Below are positions 25,894-34,014 of a stretch of 64,000 bases of DNA, piece by piece (positions within the stretch are counted from its first letter, which is position 1; each line of letters begins with the position of its first letter). Source of the stretch: Hirschia sp964342355 (GTDB taxonomy: Bacteria; Pseudomonadota; Alphaproteobacteria; Caulobacterales; Hyphomonadaceae); contig CAYFFG010000015.1 of the NCBI GenBank assembly GCA_964342355.1, forward strand, positions 18,835 to 82,834, written 5' to 3'. The notes under the pieces are model-generated. The model ran no database searches. It was not told where the DNA came from and saw nothing but the letters and a program-made list of their open reading frames with translations. A program made the translations under genes and the position numbers.

Positions 25894-28359
25894 CTATGCA
25901 ATCTGAACAGTTGCGCCACAAGCGTCGCACAGCGCCACACCATCATCTTCAACCAAAGTGAAGTGTCCGCAGTTTGGACACGCATCGCCCAGATAGCTTG
26001 GTTCTTCATCCATAGCGTCTTCTGGTTCAAAGCGAGACGAGATCGCAGGCGTGTTCTTATCGTCTGGTCCGTCATCTTCGCGCGGAGTGTTCTTGGCGTC
26101 GAAGAAGATGATGTTGTCCGGAATGGCGCCGCGGCTAAAACCTTTTGAAATCAGACGCGCAGCTTCGTGTGGTGTGGGGGCGGATTTGCGTGTGGTGTCA
26201 GCTTCGCCCTTACCAAGCCCGTCAGAAGACAGATTGTCCATTTCCGCCAGATCTTCACGCTCCAGATAGGAAACGGCCAGCTCGCGGAAAATATAGTCCA
26301 GAATCGACGTGGCGGATCGGATCGAATCATTGCCTGTCACTTCGCCTGCCGGCTCAAACCTTGTGAACACAAACGCATCGACAAATTCTTCCAGCGGCAC
26401 GCCGTATTGCAGCCCAATAGAAATCGCGATGGCGAAATTGTTCATGAGCGAACGGAAAGCGGCGCCTTCCTTGTGCATGTCGATGAAAATCTCACCCAGC
26501 TCGCCGTTTTCAAATTCGCCGGTATGAAGATAGACTTTGTGGCCACCTACAGTGGATTTCTGGATGTAGCCTTTGCGCCGATCCGGCAGGCGTTTACGCT
26601 GGGCGTCGGAATATTCGGGCGCCTGAATGTGGCTAGGCACTTTGCTGGGCTGGTGATGCGGCTCAATGGTTTGAGATTGCACAAACGCTGGTGGCGTGTG
26701 CGCGCGGCGTTCAGCTTCGGCTAGGCGGTCCAGAATGATCGGATCAATCTGCGGCTTGGATGGCTCCAGGCGCAAACCGATTCGGTTTTTCACAGCGCCT
26801 TCATAGCACACGCTCAGAACGCCATTTTTCAACACGCCGTCTTCTTGCACAGGCACAGTCAAAACGATCGGGGCAGGACTTGCTTCGCGGATACAGCCGG
26901 CAAAGGCGACACAATCATCCACCTTCATATCACTTGCTCGACGCAAGATGACCGCCAACGGCGATTTGGGGTCGGATACGGGACGTCTGCGCCCTTGGAT
27001 GGTTGCGCGTGCGTCTTCAATTTCACGTCCTGAAATTCCCAGTGTGCGTAAAAGTGATTCGCCATCTGTTTCGAACGCTTCAGGCGCAAGCCCTAGACGT
27101 TTTTTGATGACTTCATCGCCAACAACCCAGCGGGAAAACACGCTTTTAAGCGGCAAGCCATCGCGCAGGGCCTGTTCGACACGATCTAACGCTTCTTCGG
27201 TCAGGCCACGCTCGGCGAGGCGATTACGTTCCAGTCCGTCAATCTGATCCAGCATTCGCGCGCCAAGCACCCGCAGCGCCACATCCTGACGCTGGCTTTC
27301 ATTGGCGGCGACGTTGAGCGCAAGTCCTGTGCAGCGCGCAAACACGTTTTCTTCTTCATCGCGGCTGGAGATAAGAGTCTGGACCGGATCAGCGCCGACG
27401 CTTTCAGCGCCAAGCCAGGACACCACTTGGGGCATGGGGCGCTCAAAAGAGAGCGTCATGCTGGCGGTTTCATCTTCTGTTTCGCATGCAGACCGCAGCG
27501 CGGAAACGATGTCGCGTGCGCGCTTGCGACCTTCATCGGAAGCGTAGGCTAACCCTTCGGACATAATGCTGGCGGCAAGACCGGTCACAATGACAACCGC
27601 ATCCGGCGCAAGTGCGCGTAACTCTGCAAGATCAGCGGCAATAGCGTCTTCATTCAGTCCCTTGCCGTCGCAATATGCGCCAAGATTGAGAACGGCCGCG
27701 GGTGTGTCAGCGCTTGGGCGTTCTTTGTTTTCCGGCGCGATATGCAATCCGAGGCGCAATCCGTTCAAACGCTCTGTCGCCCGCGTCAGGCGATCTGTGT
27801 TGGCGTCATCCCAGTCAGAGACAGAGATATGAACGGCGCTTGTTTGCGCGGATGTGGCGGCTTGTTTGCGCAGGGCGCTAGCGGCGGCGCGCGCACCGCC
27901 TGGCGTTGAAATGGCAATTTCAAGAAGATCAGCATCAGCTCCACAGCGCAGCGCATCAGTGAGCGCATCTTCTGTCGGCAGACCATTTTCGTCGGTGTCG
28001 ATCGTCAGGCCTTCCAGAGCGTCAGCGAGCGACACAAATCCCTGTGACGTGGCCAAGCGGGCGGCGGCTGTGGATGCGGCTTCGCAGATTGCCGCTTCAG
28101 CTGCGCTGGATGAAAGGGATGACCCGGTCTTTGCGATCACAAGGCTGCCATAAGGCGCGATTGGCGACAGGCGTTCTTTGCTGTGCGCATTGGTCAGCGC
28201 AGTCTTGGTTTTGCGCGCAACGCCCGTTTCAGCCAACGCACTTAGATAGGATGACGCGCTTTGAGGCGTGTTTTCCTCGGCTTTTTCAAGCCATAACTCT
28301 CCTGCTTCCATGAGGAAGCTAAGTCGTTGAGTCGCCGATTTGGTCCTGCGCTGCGCCAT
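25894..28359 (-). CDS. NrdJ-like protein lacking RNR catalytic motifs (putative pseudoenzyme)
   Basis: 821 residues, intact, with AGGAG 8 nt before the ATG. Residues 588-720 match the C-terminal TSCPD region of alphaproteobacterial B12-dependent ribonucleotide reductase (RKGYIQKSTVGGHKVYL, GEIFIDMHKEGAAFRSL, TRFEPAGEVTGNDSI, FRELAVSYL), and the end is a zinc ribbon (C794, C797, C811, C814) as in NrdJ. Upstream parts also track NrdJ weakly: 384-456 (LTEEALDRVEQAL, VFSRWVVGDE, LLRTLGISGREIEDA) and 224-290 (LNLGAY, GLAYASDEGRKRA). But the usual length is about 1,200, and NPCSE, the VFDCANPCG and APTGTIG segments and the N-terminal redox Cys are missing. It cannot be a normal reductase; a regulatory or structural role is possible. 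Not a frame-broken pseudogene. Confidence 0.8.
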   Translation of the reverse strand: MAQRRTKSATQRLSFLMEAGELWLEKAEENTPQSASSYLSALAETGVARKTKTALTNAHSKERLSPIAPYGSLVIAKTGSSLSSSAAEAAICEAASTAAARLATSQGFVSLADALEGLTIDTDENGLPTEDALTDALRCGADADLLEIAISTPGGARAAASALRKQAATSAQTSAVHISVSDWDDANTDRLTRATERLNGLRLGLHIAPENKERPSADTPAAVLNLGAYCDGKGLNEDAIAADLAELRALAPDAVVIVTGLAASIMSEGLAYASDEGRKRARDIVSALRSACETEDETASMTLSFERPMPQVVSWLGAESVGADPVQTLISSRDEEENVFARCTGLALNVAANESQRQDVALRVLGARMLDQIDGLERNRLAERGLTEEALDRVEQALRDGLPLKSVFSRWVVGDEVIKKRLGLAPEAFETDGESLLRTLGISGREIEDARATIQGRRRPVSDPKSPLAVILRRASDMKVDDCVAFAGCIREASPAPIVLTVPVQEDGVLKNGVLSVCYEGAVKNRIGLRLEPSKPQIDPIILDRLAEAERRAHTPPAFVQSQTIEPHHQPSKVPSHIQAPEYSDAQRKRLPDRRKGYIQKSTVGGHKVYLHTGEFENGELGEIFIDMHKEGAAFRSLMNNFAIAISIGLQYGVPLEEFVDAFVFTRFEPAGEVTGNDSIRSATSILDYIFRELAVSYLEREDLAEMDNLSSDGLGKGEADTTRKSAPTPHEAARLISKGFSRGAIPDNIIFFDAKNTPREDDGPDDKNTPAISSRFEPEDAMDEEPSYLGDACPNCGHFTLVEDDGVALCDACGATVQIA

Positions 28360-28551
28360 TTACGGGTCTCCTGTTTATGATTAATTGTGAGGAAAGCCGT
28401 GGTTCAATGCAATAGATCTGGTAGGCGAATGATATTTTTCCCACAAGATTTTGGATTAATTAGGGTTCATGCGGGGTGCGCGCATGTTGCCGCTGGACCC
28501 GAGACGATCTTCGCGCCATATTCCGCGCAATTCTCGTATTAGGAGCGCTAA

Positions 28552-28941
28552 ATGTCAGTTATCGGTTGGTGGAAGAACGCCACTGTTGGAACCCGCTTTG
28601 ACATCAACCGCCGCGCCGTGCTGGTGGGCGAAGACGAATGGGGCAATAAATTCTTCGAAGAAAAAAAGCCCAGTCTTGAAAACCGCAAACGCCGTTACGT
28701 TATTTACAAGGGACCGGCTGAGCCTTCTCGCATCTCTGCGGACTGGCATGGTTGGCTTCACCACACTTTTGACAAACCGCCAACGGAAGATCCGTTGCAG
28801 AAAAAGGCGTACGAAACTCCGCACCAGCCAAACCTGACCGGAACTTTACTGGCCTACAAGCCGAAAGGCAGCTTGTGGCGTCGTGAGGAAGAACGGACAA
28901 AAACGGCCGCGGACTACGAGGCATGGGATCCGGATGCGTGA
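28552..28941 (+). CDS. NDUFA12-family complex I accessory subunit
   Basis: 129-residue homologue of the mitochondrial accessory subunit NDUFA12 (B17.2), a supernumerary part of NADH:ubiquinone oxidoreductase in Alphaproteobacteria. Typical stretches: GTRFDINRRAVLVGEDEWGN-like (here WWKNATVGTRFD and VGEDEWGNKFFE), RRYVIYKGPAEPSRISADW and GWLHHTFDKPP. It carries no catalytic motif; the protein binds the peripheral arm on the membrane side. The ATG at 28552 is preceded by TAGGAGCGCTAA, a good ribosome site. The next gene overlaps it by 8 nt. Confidence 0.94.
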   Translation: MSVIGWWKNATVGTRFDINRRAVLVGEDEWGNKFFEEKKPSLENRKRRYVIYKGPAEPSRISADWHGWLHHTFDKPPTEDPLQKKAYETPHQPNLTGTLLAYKPKGSLWRREEERTKTAADYEAWDPDA

Positions 28942-29449
28942 TTCAATTTTTGAAACAATAATCGGCGCGGCAGTTGTTGTCGTCGCTGTTACATTTCTTT
29001 GGTTTTCACTCCAGCGGGCTGAAGCTGGCGGCGGATCAGGCAGTTATGAGCTGAAAGCTCAGTTCACAGGTCCAATCAATGGCGTCACGCCTGGAACGGA
29101 TGTGCGCCTCATGGGCGTTAAGGTTGGTGTGGTCACCGACGTGACGCTCGACAAGCAACGCCTTGTGCCTGTGGTGTCCCTGAGCGTTGAGAACGGCATT
29201 GAGCTGGACGAAGACACAACCGCCAAGATCGCATCGGACGGTTTTCTTTCCGGTCCGCACCTTGCGCTCCTTCCAGGCGGCGGTTTTGACATGCTTCAAC
29301 CAGGTGATGAAATTCTTTACACCAGCGGGTCTGTCGAACTGGGCCCATTGTTGACAGAATTCGCCACTACAATTGATGGGCGTTTGAAGGATATTTCCGA
29401 AGCGATCAGCACAGGAAATGAGCTTCAACAGGCGCAAGCACAACAATAA
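28934..29449 (+). CDS. mlaD: MlaD-like MCE protein (phospholipid transport)
   Basis: 171 residues from the ATG at 28934 (MRDSIFETIIGAA), which overlaps the end of the NDUFA12 gene; longer frames add a basic stretch that belongs to that gene. One N-terminal membrane helix (FETIIGAAVVVVAVTFLWFS) anchors a single MCE domain (FTGPINGVTPGTDVRLMGV, VGVVTDVTLD, GFLSGPHLALLPGG). MlaD forms a periplasmic hexamer that ferries phospholipids between membranes with MlaFEB. The other mla genes are not adjacent, which is usual for this locus in Alphaproteobacteria. Confidence 0.92.
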   Translation: MRDSIFETIIGAAVVVVAVTFLWFSLQRAEAGGGSGSYELKAQFTGPINGVTPGTDVRLMGVKVGVVTDVTLDKQRLVPVVSLSVENGIELDEDTTAKIASDGFLSGPHLALLPGGGFDMLQPGDEILYTSGSVELGPLLTEFATTIDGRLKDISEAISTGNELQQAQAQQ

Positions 29450-29491
29450 CACCGCCCGTAACACCTCCAGCAACACAAGCGGGGACTTGCC

Positions 29492-30019
29492 ATGAAGACA
29501 TCATGTAAGACCGGCCTGATCACAGCCATGATCGGCGCAGCTTGTCTAAGCGCCGCGCCGGCTGCATTTGCGCTGAACCCGCACCCAGGCGCGAAACTTC
29601 GCGCACTGGAAAAAATCACGGGTGAGGCGACTGATATCGAAGTGGAATCTGGAGAGACAGTTGCATTTGGCGGCATTATGTTGACCGTTCGAGCCTGTTA
29701 CCAGTCTCCGCCAGAAGAGCAGCCTCCTGAATCAGCTGCTTACATTGAGGTTATCTCTTCAGCTGTTAATCCCAAAACGGGATCAGCTGCTGACAAGGAC
29801 CCGCGCCTTTTTGCAGGTTGGATGTTTGCATCTTCCCCCGGCCGAAACGCGTTAGAGCACTCGCTTTACGATGTCTGGGTGATCAGCTGTACGGCTCTAC
29901 CGCCGGTCATCGAAGAACCTTTGGTGGAAGGGGAGGATTCCGAATCTGAAGACGGATCGCCGGAAACTGAGCTATCGCCATCTGATGGTGGGCTACCGGA
30001 CGCTGCGCCAACCGAATAG
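29492..30019 (+). CDS. DUF2155 domain exported protein
   Basis: 175 residues: signal peptide (GLITAMIGAACLSAAPAAFA), then the DUF2155 core of about 95 residues (AKLRALEKITGEATDIEVE, FGGIMLTVRACYQSPPEE, FAGWMFASSPGRNALEHS, YDVWVISC) and an acidic, Pro/Ser-rich tail of about 40 residues. Function is unknown; the family is common next to aat and complex I accessory genes in Alphaproteobacteria. Its last 154 nt overlap the convergent aat gene: the conserved YDVWVISC is coded opposite the conserved QLITQTS end of Aat. The acidic tail is likely shaped by this overlap. Confidence 0.9.
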   Translation: MKTSCKTGLITAMIGAACLSAAPAAFALNPHPGAKLRALEKITGEATDIEVESGETVAFGGIMLTVRACYQSPPEEQPPESAAYIEVISSAVNPKTGSAADKDPRLFAGWMFASSPGRNALEHSLYDVWVISCTALPPVIEEPLVEGEDSESEDGSPETELSPSDGGLPDAAPTE

Positions 30020-30609
30020 AAATTGGCTTTGACTTCCAATGCCTCGGCAAGTTTTTCCTGAAATGTGTCACGCGACATTTCCACAGCGCCTAAGCTGGCG
30101 AGGTGGCTTGTCATGAATTGCGTGTCGAGCAGTTTGTAACCGCCTGCGATAAGTCGGGCGACAAGATGTGTCAGTGCGACTTTGGAGGCGTTGCTCACGC
30201 GCGAGAACATGCTCTCGCCAAAGAAAGCGCCTCCAAGAGACACCCCATAAAGCCCACCTACCAGCACGTCACCCTGCCAGCATTCAACACTGTGCGCATG
30301 GCCACGCCGATGCAGTTGAGCATAAAGGTTCACAATCGGCGTGTTGATCCACGTAGACGGACGTTCTGGTGTCGGCTCGGCGCATGCTTCCATCACGGTT
30401 GTGAAACAAGTGTCGACTGTGACTTTGAACCTGTCACTGCGCACGATTTTCTTTAAAGAACGGGAGAGGTGAAAGCCGTCTAGCGGTATTACGCCGCGCA
30501 CATCAGGATCGACAATAAAGATACGCGAATCATCTGCGTCCTCCCCCATGGGGAAGACGCCTTCGCGGTAGCAATCAAGCAATTCGTCAGGGCCGAATCC
30601 TGAACTCAT
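29866..30609 (-). CDS. aat: Leucyl/phenylalanyl-tRNA-protein transferase
   Basis: Adds Leu or Phe from charged tRNA to N-terminal Arg/Lys of proteins, marking them for ClpS/ClpAP (N-degron pathway). 247 residues; family motifs YREGVFPMGE near the start, RSLKKIVRSDRF, STWINTPIVNLYAQLHRRG, SVECWQGDVLVGGLYGVSLG, FFGESMFSRVSNASK and LLDTQFMTSHLASLGA. After the core ends (about residue 200) a Ser/Gly/Asp-rich linker of about 35 residues leads to GGRAVQLITQTS, a tail I recall as common in alphaproteobacterial Aat. The linker and tail are antisense to DUF2155. It is 7 nt downstream of accC. Confidence 0.94.
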   Translation of the reverse strand: MSSGFGPDELLDCYREGVFPMGEDADDSRIFIVDPDVRGVIPLDGFHLSRSLKKIVRSDRFKVTVDTCFTTVMEACAEPTPERPSTWINTPIVNLYAQLHRRGHAHSVECWQGDVLVGGLYGVSLGGAFFGESMFSRVSNASKVALTHLVARLIAGGYKLLDTQFMTSHLASLGAVEMSRDTFQEKLAEALEVKANFYSVGAASGSPPSDGDSSVSGDPSSDSESSPSTKGSSMTGGRAVQLITQTS

Positions 30610-30616
30610 AGTCTCA

Positions 30617-31960
30617 TCATTTGTTGGAAGCTAAGAAGCCTTCCAGCCAATGAATATCATATTCGCCTTTGGCCACGTCCTCATTTGTCACGAGGCGGCG
30701 GTGAAGTGGCAGAGTTGTCTCCACACCCGACACAACCATTTCATCCAGAGCGCGTTTCAAACGCAGCAGACATTCCTCACGATTCATCCCGTGCACGATC
30801 AGTTTTCCGATCAGGGAGTCATAATGAGGGGGAATGGAATAGCCCGTATACATTGCCGAATCGAGGCGCACGCCAAGTCCGCCAGGTGCGTGGAATTCGC
30901 TGATTTTACCTGGAGATGGCGTGAAAGTCACAGGATGTTCGGCGTTGACGCGGCACTCGATCGCATGTCCAAGGAACTGAACATCCTTCTGTTTGAAGGA
31001 CAGTTTCTCGCCATCCGCAATCCGGATCTGTTCGCGTACAAGGTCGACGCGCGTAATCATTTCCGTCACCGGGTGTTCCACCTGAAGACGTGTGTTCATT
31101 TCGATGAAATAGAACTCGCCGTCTTCGTAAAGGAATTCGATCGTCCCAACGCCGCGATAGCCGAGCTTTTTGATCGACGCACAGACTTTTTTACCGATAT
31201 CAGCACGTTGTTCTGCGGAAAGGATCGGCGAAGGAGCCTCTTCAAACACTTTCTGGTGGCGACGCTGCAAGGAACAGTCGCGCTCACCTAAGTGAACAAC
31301 GTTGCCGTGTGTGTCGGCGATAACTTGAATTTCAATGTGACGCGGCTTTTTGAGGTATTTTTCCAGGTAGACAGCATCGTCGCCAAAAGCAGCTTTTGCT
31401 TCAGTTCGGGCGGTCTTAAAAGCAACTTCAATGTCGTGTTCGGTTTCAGCAACCTTCATACCGCGGCCACCGCCACCGGAGGCTGCTTTCACGAGCACAG
31501 GATAGCCGATGTCTTTGGCGATACGCTTGGCGTCTTCAACTGTTGCGACCCCGCCGTCAGAACCGGGCACACATGGCACGCCAGTACGGATCATGGCGTC
31601 TTTTGCGGCGATCTTGTCGCCCATCAGACGGATGTGATCTGCAGTCGGGCCAATAAATGCGATACCGTGAGCTTCAACGATTTCAGCAAATTTAGCGTTT
31701 TCCGACAGGAAACCGTATCCGGGGTGGATACCGGTTGCGCCAGTGATCTCAGCAGCCGCCATGATGGCCGGAATGTTGAGGTATGACTGGGAAGAGGGCG
31801 CAGGGCCGATACAGACGCTTTCGTCCGCCAGACGCACATGCATTGCGTCCTTATCGGCTTCAGAGTGGATAGCCACAGTCTGAATGCCCATTTCCTTACA
31901 TGCGCGGTGGATGCGTAGAGCGATCTCACCGCGGTTAGCTATGAGGACTTTGTCGATCAT
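30617..31960 (-). CDS. accC: Biotin carboxylase subunit of acetyl-CoA carboxylase
   Basis: Carboxylates biotin on AccB with bicarbonate and ATP, first half-reaction of fatty acid synthesis. 447 residues with the full ATP-grasp layout: KVLIANRGEIALRIHRAC, HPGYGFLSENAKFAE, the glycine-rich KAASGGGGRGMKVAET, HIEIQVIADTHGNVVHLGER and MNTRLQVEHPVTEMITRVD. Length and motifs are normal. The gene is 8 nt after accB and is followed by aat after 7 nt, making aroQ-accB-accC-aat one tight unit on the minus strand. Confidence 0.98.
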   Translation of the reverse strand: MIDKVLIANRGEIALRIHRACKEMGIQTVAIHSEADKDAMHVRLADESVCIGPAPSSQSYLNIPAIMAAAEITGATGIHPGYGFLSENAKFAEIVEAHGIAFIGPTADHIRLMGDKIAAKDAMIRTGVPCVPGSDGGVATVEDAKRIAKDIGYPVLVKAASGGGGRGMKVAETEHDIEVAFKTARTEAKAAFGDDAVYLEKYLKKPRHIEIQVIADTHGNVVHLGERDCSLQRRHQKVFEEAPSPILSAEQRADIGKKVCASIKKLGYRGVGTIEFLYEDGEFYFIEMNTRLQVEHPVTEMITRVDLVREQIRIADGEKLSFKQKDVQFLGHAIECRVNAEHPVTFTPSPGKISEFHAPGGLGVRLDSAMYTGYSIPPHYDSLIGKLIVHGMNREECLLRLKRALDEMVVSGVETTLPLHRRLVTNEDVAKGEYDIHWLEGFLASNK

Positions 31961-31968
31961 TGTTCCGC

Positions 31969-32445
31969 CTATTCAATGATGATGAGCGGTTCGCCGTACT
32001 CAACAGGTTGCGCGTCGTCGACAAAGATTTCTTTTACCGTGCCGCTGACATGCGCTGAGACTGGGTTGAAGGTTTTCATGGCTTCTACGAGAAGCAAAGT
32101 TTGGCCTTCTTTGACCTTGTCGCCAACGCTGATGAAGTTCGCCGCACCAGGCTCTGGCGCCATGTAAGCTGTTCCGACCATAGGCGATTTAACCGCACCA
32201 GGGTGGTTTGTTGGCGCTGCTGCTGGAGCTGCTTCAACAGCGGTTGGCGCTGCTGCGACGGGAGCGGGCGCTGCCGCCATCGGCGCTGCCGCGGCGGTAT
32301 AAGACACAGGAGCAGGTTCCGGCATAGATACGCGGATACGCAGATCACCATGTTCTATTTCGATTTCGCCCAGCTTGCCTTCGGTCAGGATGGCGGCAAG
32401 CTCTCGGATAAGCCCGGTATCCAGCTTGTCGTTATTGTCAGCCAT
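31969..32445 (-). CDS. accB: Biotin carboxyl carrier protein of acetyl-CoA carboxylase
   Basis: 158 residues: short N-terminal helical part, an Ala/Pro-rich flexible linker (about residues 50-80), then the biotinyl domain with the biotin-accepting Lys in EAMKTFNPVSA. Carries carboxybiotin from AccC to the carboxyltransferase. Its start overlaps the aroQ stop by 8 nt, so it is probably translationally coupled. Partner accA/accD genes are outside the window. Confidence 0.97.
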   Translation of the reverse strand: MADNNDKLDTGLIRELAAILTEGKLGEIEIEHGDLRIRVSMPEPAPVSYTAAAAPMAAAPAPVAAAPTAVEAAPAAAPTNHPGAVKSPMVGTAYMAPEPGAANFISVGDKVKEGQTLLLVEAMKTFNPVSAHVSGTVKEIFVDDAQPVEYGEPLIIIE

Positions 32446-32896
32446 TTTTCTTGCTCCGTTTTTGAACGAGCGAAACAGCCGCCTCTACGCTAAGGCGGTA
32501 ACCGGCTGAACCAAAGCCGGCGATAACGCCATTTGCACATGGGGCGATGTAGCTCTTGTCGCGGAAGTCCTCGCGTGAACTTGGGTTGCTCAGATGCAAC
32601 TCGATTATGGGAATCGTCAATGTTTTTAATGCGTCATGCAACGCAATAGAGGTATGCGTGTATGCGGCGGCGTTGATGATAAGCGCGTCAGCTTTCGTGC
32701 GGGCTTCCTGGATCCAGTCAACCAACTCGCCTTCGTGATTGGTTTGACGGAAAACAACGCTCTCACCGAGCGCCTTGGCGGCGTCCGTCGATATCGTCTC
32801 CAGATCTTTAAGCGTATCCGTACCGTAAATCTCTGGCTCGCGTTCGCCCAGAAGATTAAGGTTCGGACCGTTCAGACAGTACAGAATCAGACTCAT
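32438..32896 (-). CDS. aroQ: 3-dehydroquinate dehydratase, type II
   Basis: Third step of the shikimate pathway, dehydrating 3-dehydroquinate by the dodecameric type II enzyme. 152 residues with NGPNLNLLGEREPEIYG (catalytic Arg/Tyr region), QTNHEGELVDWIQ, INAAAYTHTSIALHDAL and IELHLSNPSSREDFR with the active-site His. It heads the accB-accC-aat unit, a frequent arrangement in Proteobacteria. Confidence 0.97.
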   Translation of the reverse strand: MSLILYCLNGPNLNLLGEREPEIYGTDTLKDLETISTDAAKALGESVVFRQTNHEGELVDWIQEARTKADALIINAAAYTHTSIALHDALKTLTIPIIELHLSNPSSREDFRDKSYIAPCANGVIAGFGSAGYRLSVEAAVSLVQKRSKKNG

Positions 32897-33004
32897 TGCG
32901 TCCTCTTTAGACCAAGAGTACTTGCAAGCCGCGCTAGACGACGCAAGTCTTGTATGGGTGCAAAGACACGATTTCGCGCAAAAACGAAAGGGCGTTTACA
33001 TAAA

Positions 33005-33205
33005 ATGGAACTTATCTTCAACGGCGAGACAACGACTTTCGAGCGTGGCGGCTCGGTGAAGGACTTCATTGAGAGCCTGGGGTTGCCGGAAAAAGGAATT
33101 GCAGTAGAGCGAAATCTGGAGATTGTCCCGAAATCAGCCTATGCAGACACCCAGCTTGAATCAGGTGACAAGCTAGAAATTATCCAATTCGTAGGAGGCG
33201 GTTGA
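33005..33205 (+). CDS. thiS: ThiS sulfur carrier
   Basis: 66-residue ubiquitin-like protein starting at the ATG at 33005 (MELIFNGETTTF) and ending in IIQFVGGG; the C-terminal Gly-Gly becomes the thiocarboxylate that donates sulfur to the thiamine thiazole. A longer frame upstream is not supported. Its TGA overlaps the ThiG ATG. No TPP riboswitch (THI box) is recognisable in the 108 nt between aroQ and thiS, so regulation is not evident. Confidence 0.93.
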   Translation: MELIFNGETTTFERGGSVKDFIESLGLPEKGIAVERNLEIVPKSAYADTQLESGDKLEIIQFVGGG

Positions 33206-33996
33206 TGCGCCAGGAAGACCAGTCACACAATGACGCGCTTACCATTGCCGGGCGGACGTTTTCGTCCCGCTTGATTATCGGCACTGGTAAATATGAAAGC
33301 TACACACAAAACGCCGATGCAGCCGTTGCTGCTGGCGCTGAGATTGTGACGGTGGCTGTGCGTCGTGTGAACTTGTCAGACCCTTCTAAAGAACGCCTTG
33401 TCGACAAGCTGGATCCGGAAAAGTTCACTTATCTGCCAAACACCGCAGGCTGTTTTACAGCTGAGGACGCCATCCGCACCCTGCGTCTTGCGCGTGAAGC
33501 AGGGGGCTGGTCGCTGGTGAAGCTAGAAGTTCTGGCGGACCAGAAAACGCTTTATCCGGACATGGTGGAAACTCTGCGCGCAGCAGAACTGCTCATCAAA
33601 GAAGGTTTTGATGTGATGGTCTATTGTTCGGATGATCCGGTTTACGCCCGCCGCCTGGAAGAAGTTGGCTGTGCGGCGATCATGCCTTTGGGCGCGCCAA
33701 TCGGGTCGGGTTTAGGCATTCAAAATCCTGTGAACATCCGTTTGATTGTCGAACAATCGCGCGTGCCCGTTATTGTGGATGCTGGTGTTGGAACCGCATC
33801 TGACGCAGCCATCGCTATGGAGCTTGGCTGTGATGGTGTGTTGATGAACACAGCGATTGCAGAAGCAAAAGACCCAATTCGAATGGCCAGAGCCATGAAG
33901 CACGCTGTGATCGCTGGCCGTGACGCCTATCTGGCGGGCCGCATGCCTAAGAAAAAGTATGCGGACCCGTCTTCGCCATTGGCGGGCCTGATCTAG
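33205..33996 (+). CDS. thiG: Thiazole synthase
   Basis: Builds the thiazole phosphate of thiamine from deoxyxylulose-5-phosphate, dehydroglycine/iminoglycine and ThiS-thiocarboxylate. 263 residues, (beta-alpha)8 barrel. Family marks: FSSRLIIGTGKYESY, TVAVRRVNLSD, LPNTAGCFTAEDA, the Schiff-base Lys in LVKLEVLAD, MPLGAPIGSGLGIQN and DAGVGTASDAA. Start is the ATG at 33205, within the thiS stop. Only thiS and thiG are here; thiO/thiH, thiE, thiC and thiF must be elsewhere if the pathway is complete. Confidence 0.96.
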   Translation: MRQEDQSHNDALTIAGRTFSSRLIIGTGKYESYTQNADAAVAAGAEIVTVAVRRVNLSDPSKERLVDKLDPEKFTYLPNTAGCFTAEDAIRTLRLAREAGGWSLVKLEVLADQKTLYPDMVETLRAAELLIKEGFDVMVYCSDDPVYARRLEEVGCAAIMPLGAPIGSGLGIQNPVNIRLIVEQSRVPVIVDAGVGTASDAAIAMELGCDGVLMNTAIAEAKDPIRMARAMKHAVIAGRDAYLAGRMPKKKYADPSSPLAGLI

Positions 33997-34014
33997 GGGT
34001 ATTAGGCGCGCAGC

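Noticed and set aside
29866..30030. The low-complexity end of Aat as stop-codon loss and meaningless read-through
   Set aside because: The frame ends in QLITQTS, which looks like the conserved Aat tail, so the extension is likely genuine.
32897..33004. Possible TPP riboswitch ahead of thiS-thiG
   Set aside because: Only 108 nt are available and no THI-box core (CTGAGA, ACC..TGATCTGG..AATGCC) can be found on the plus strand.
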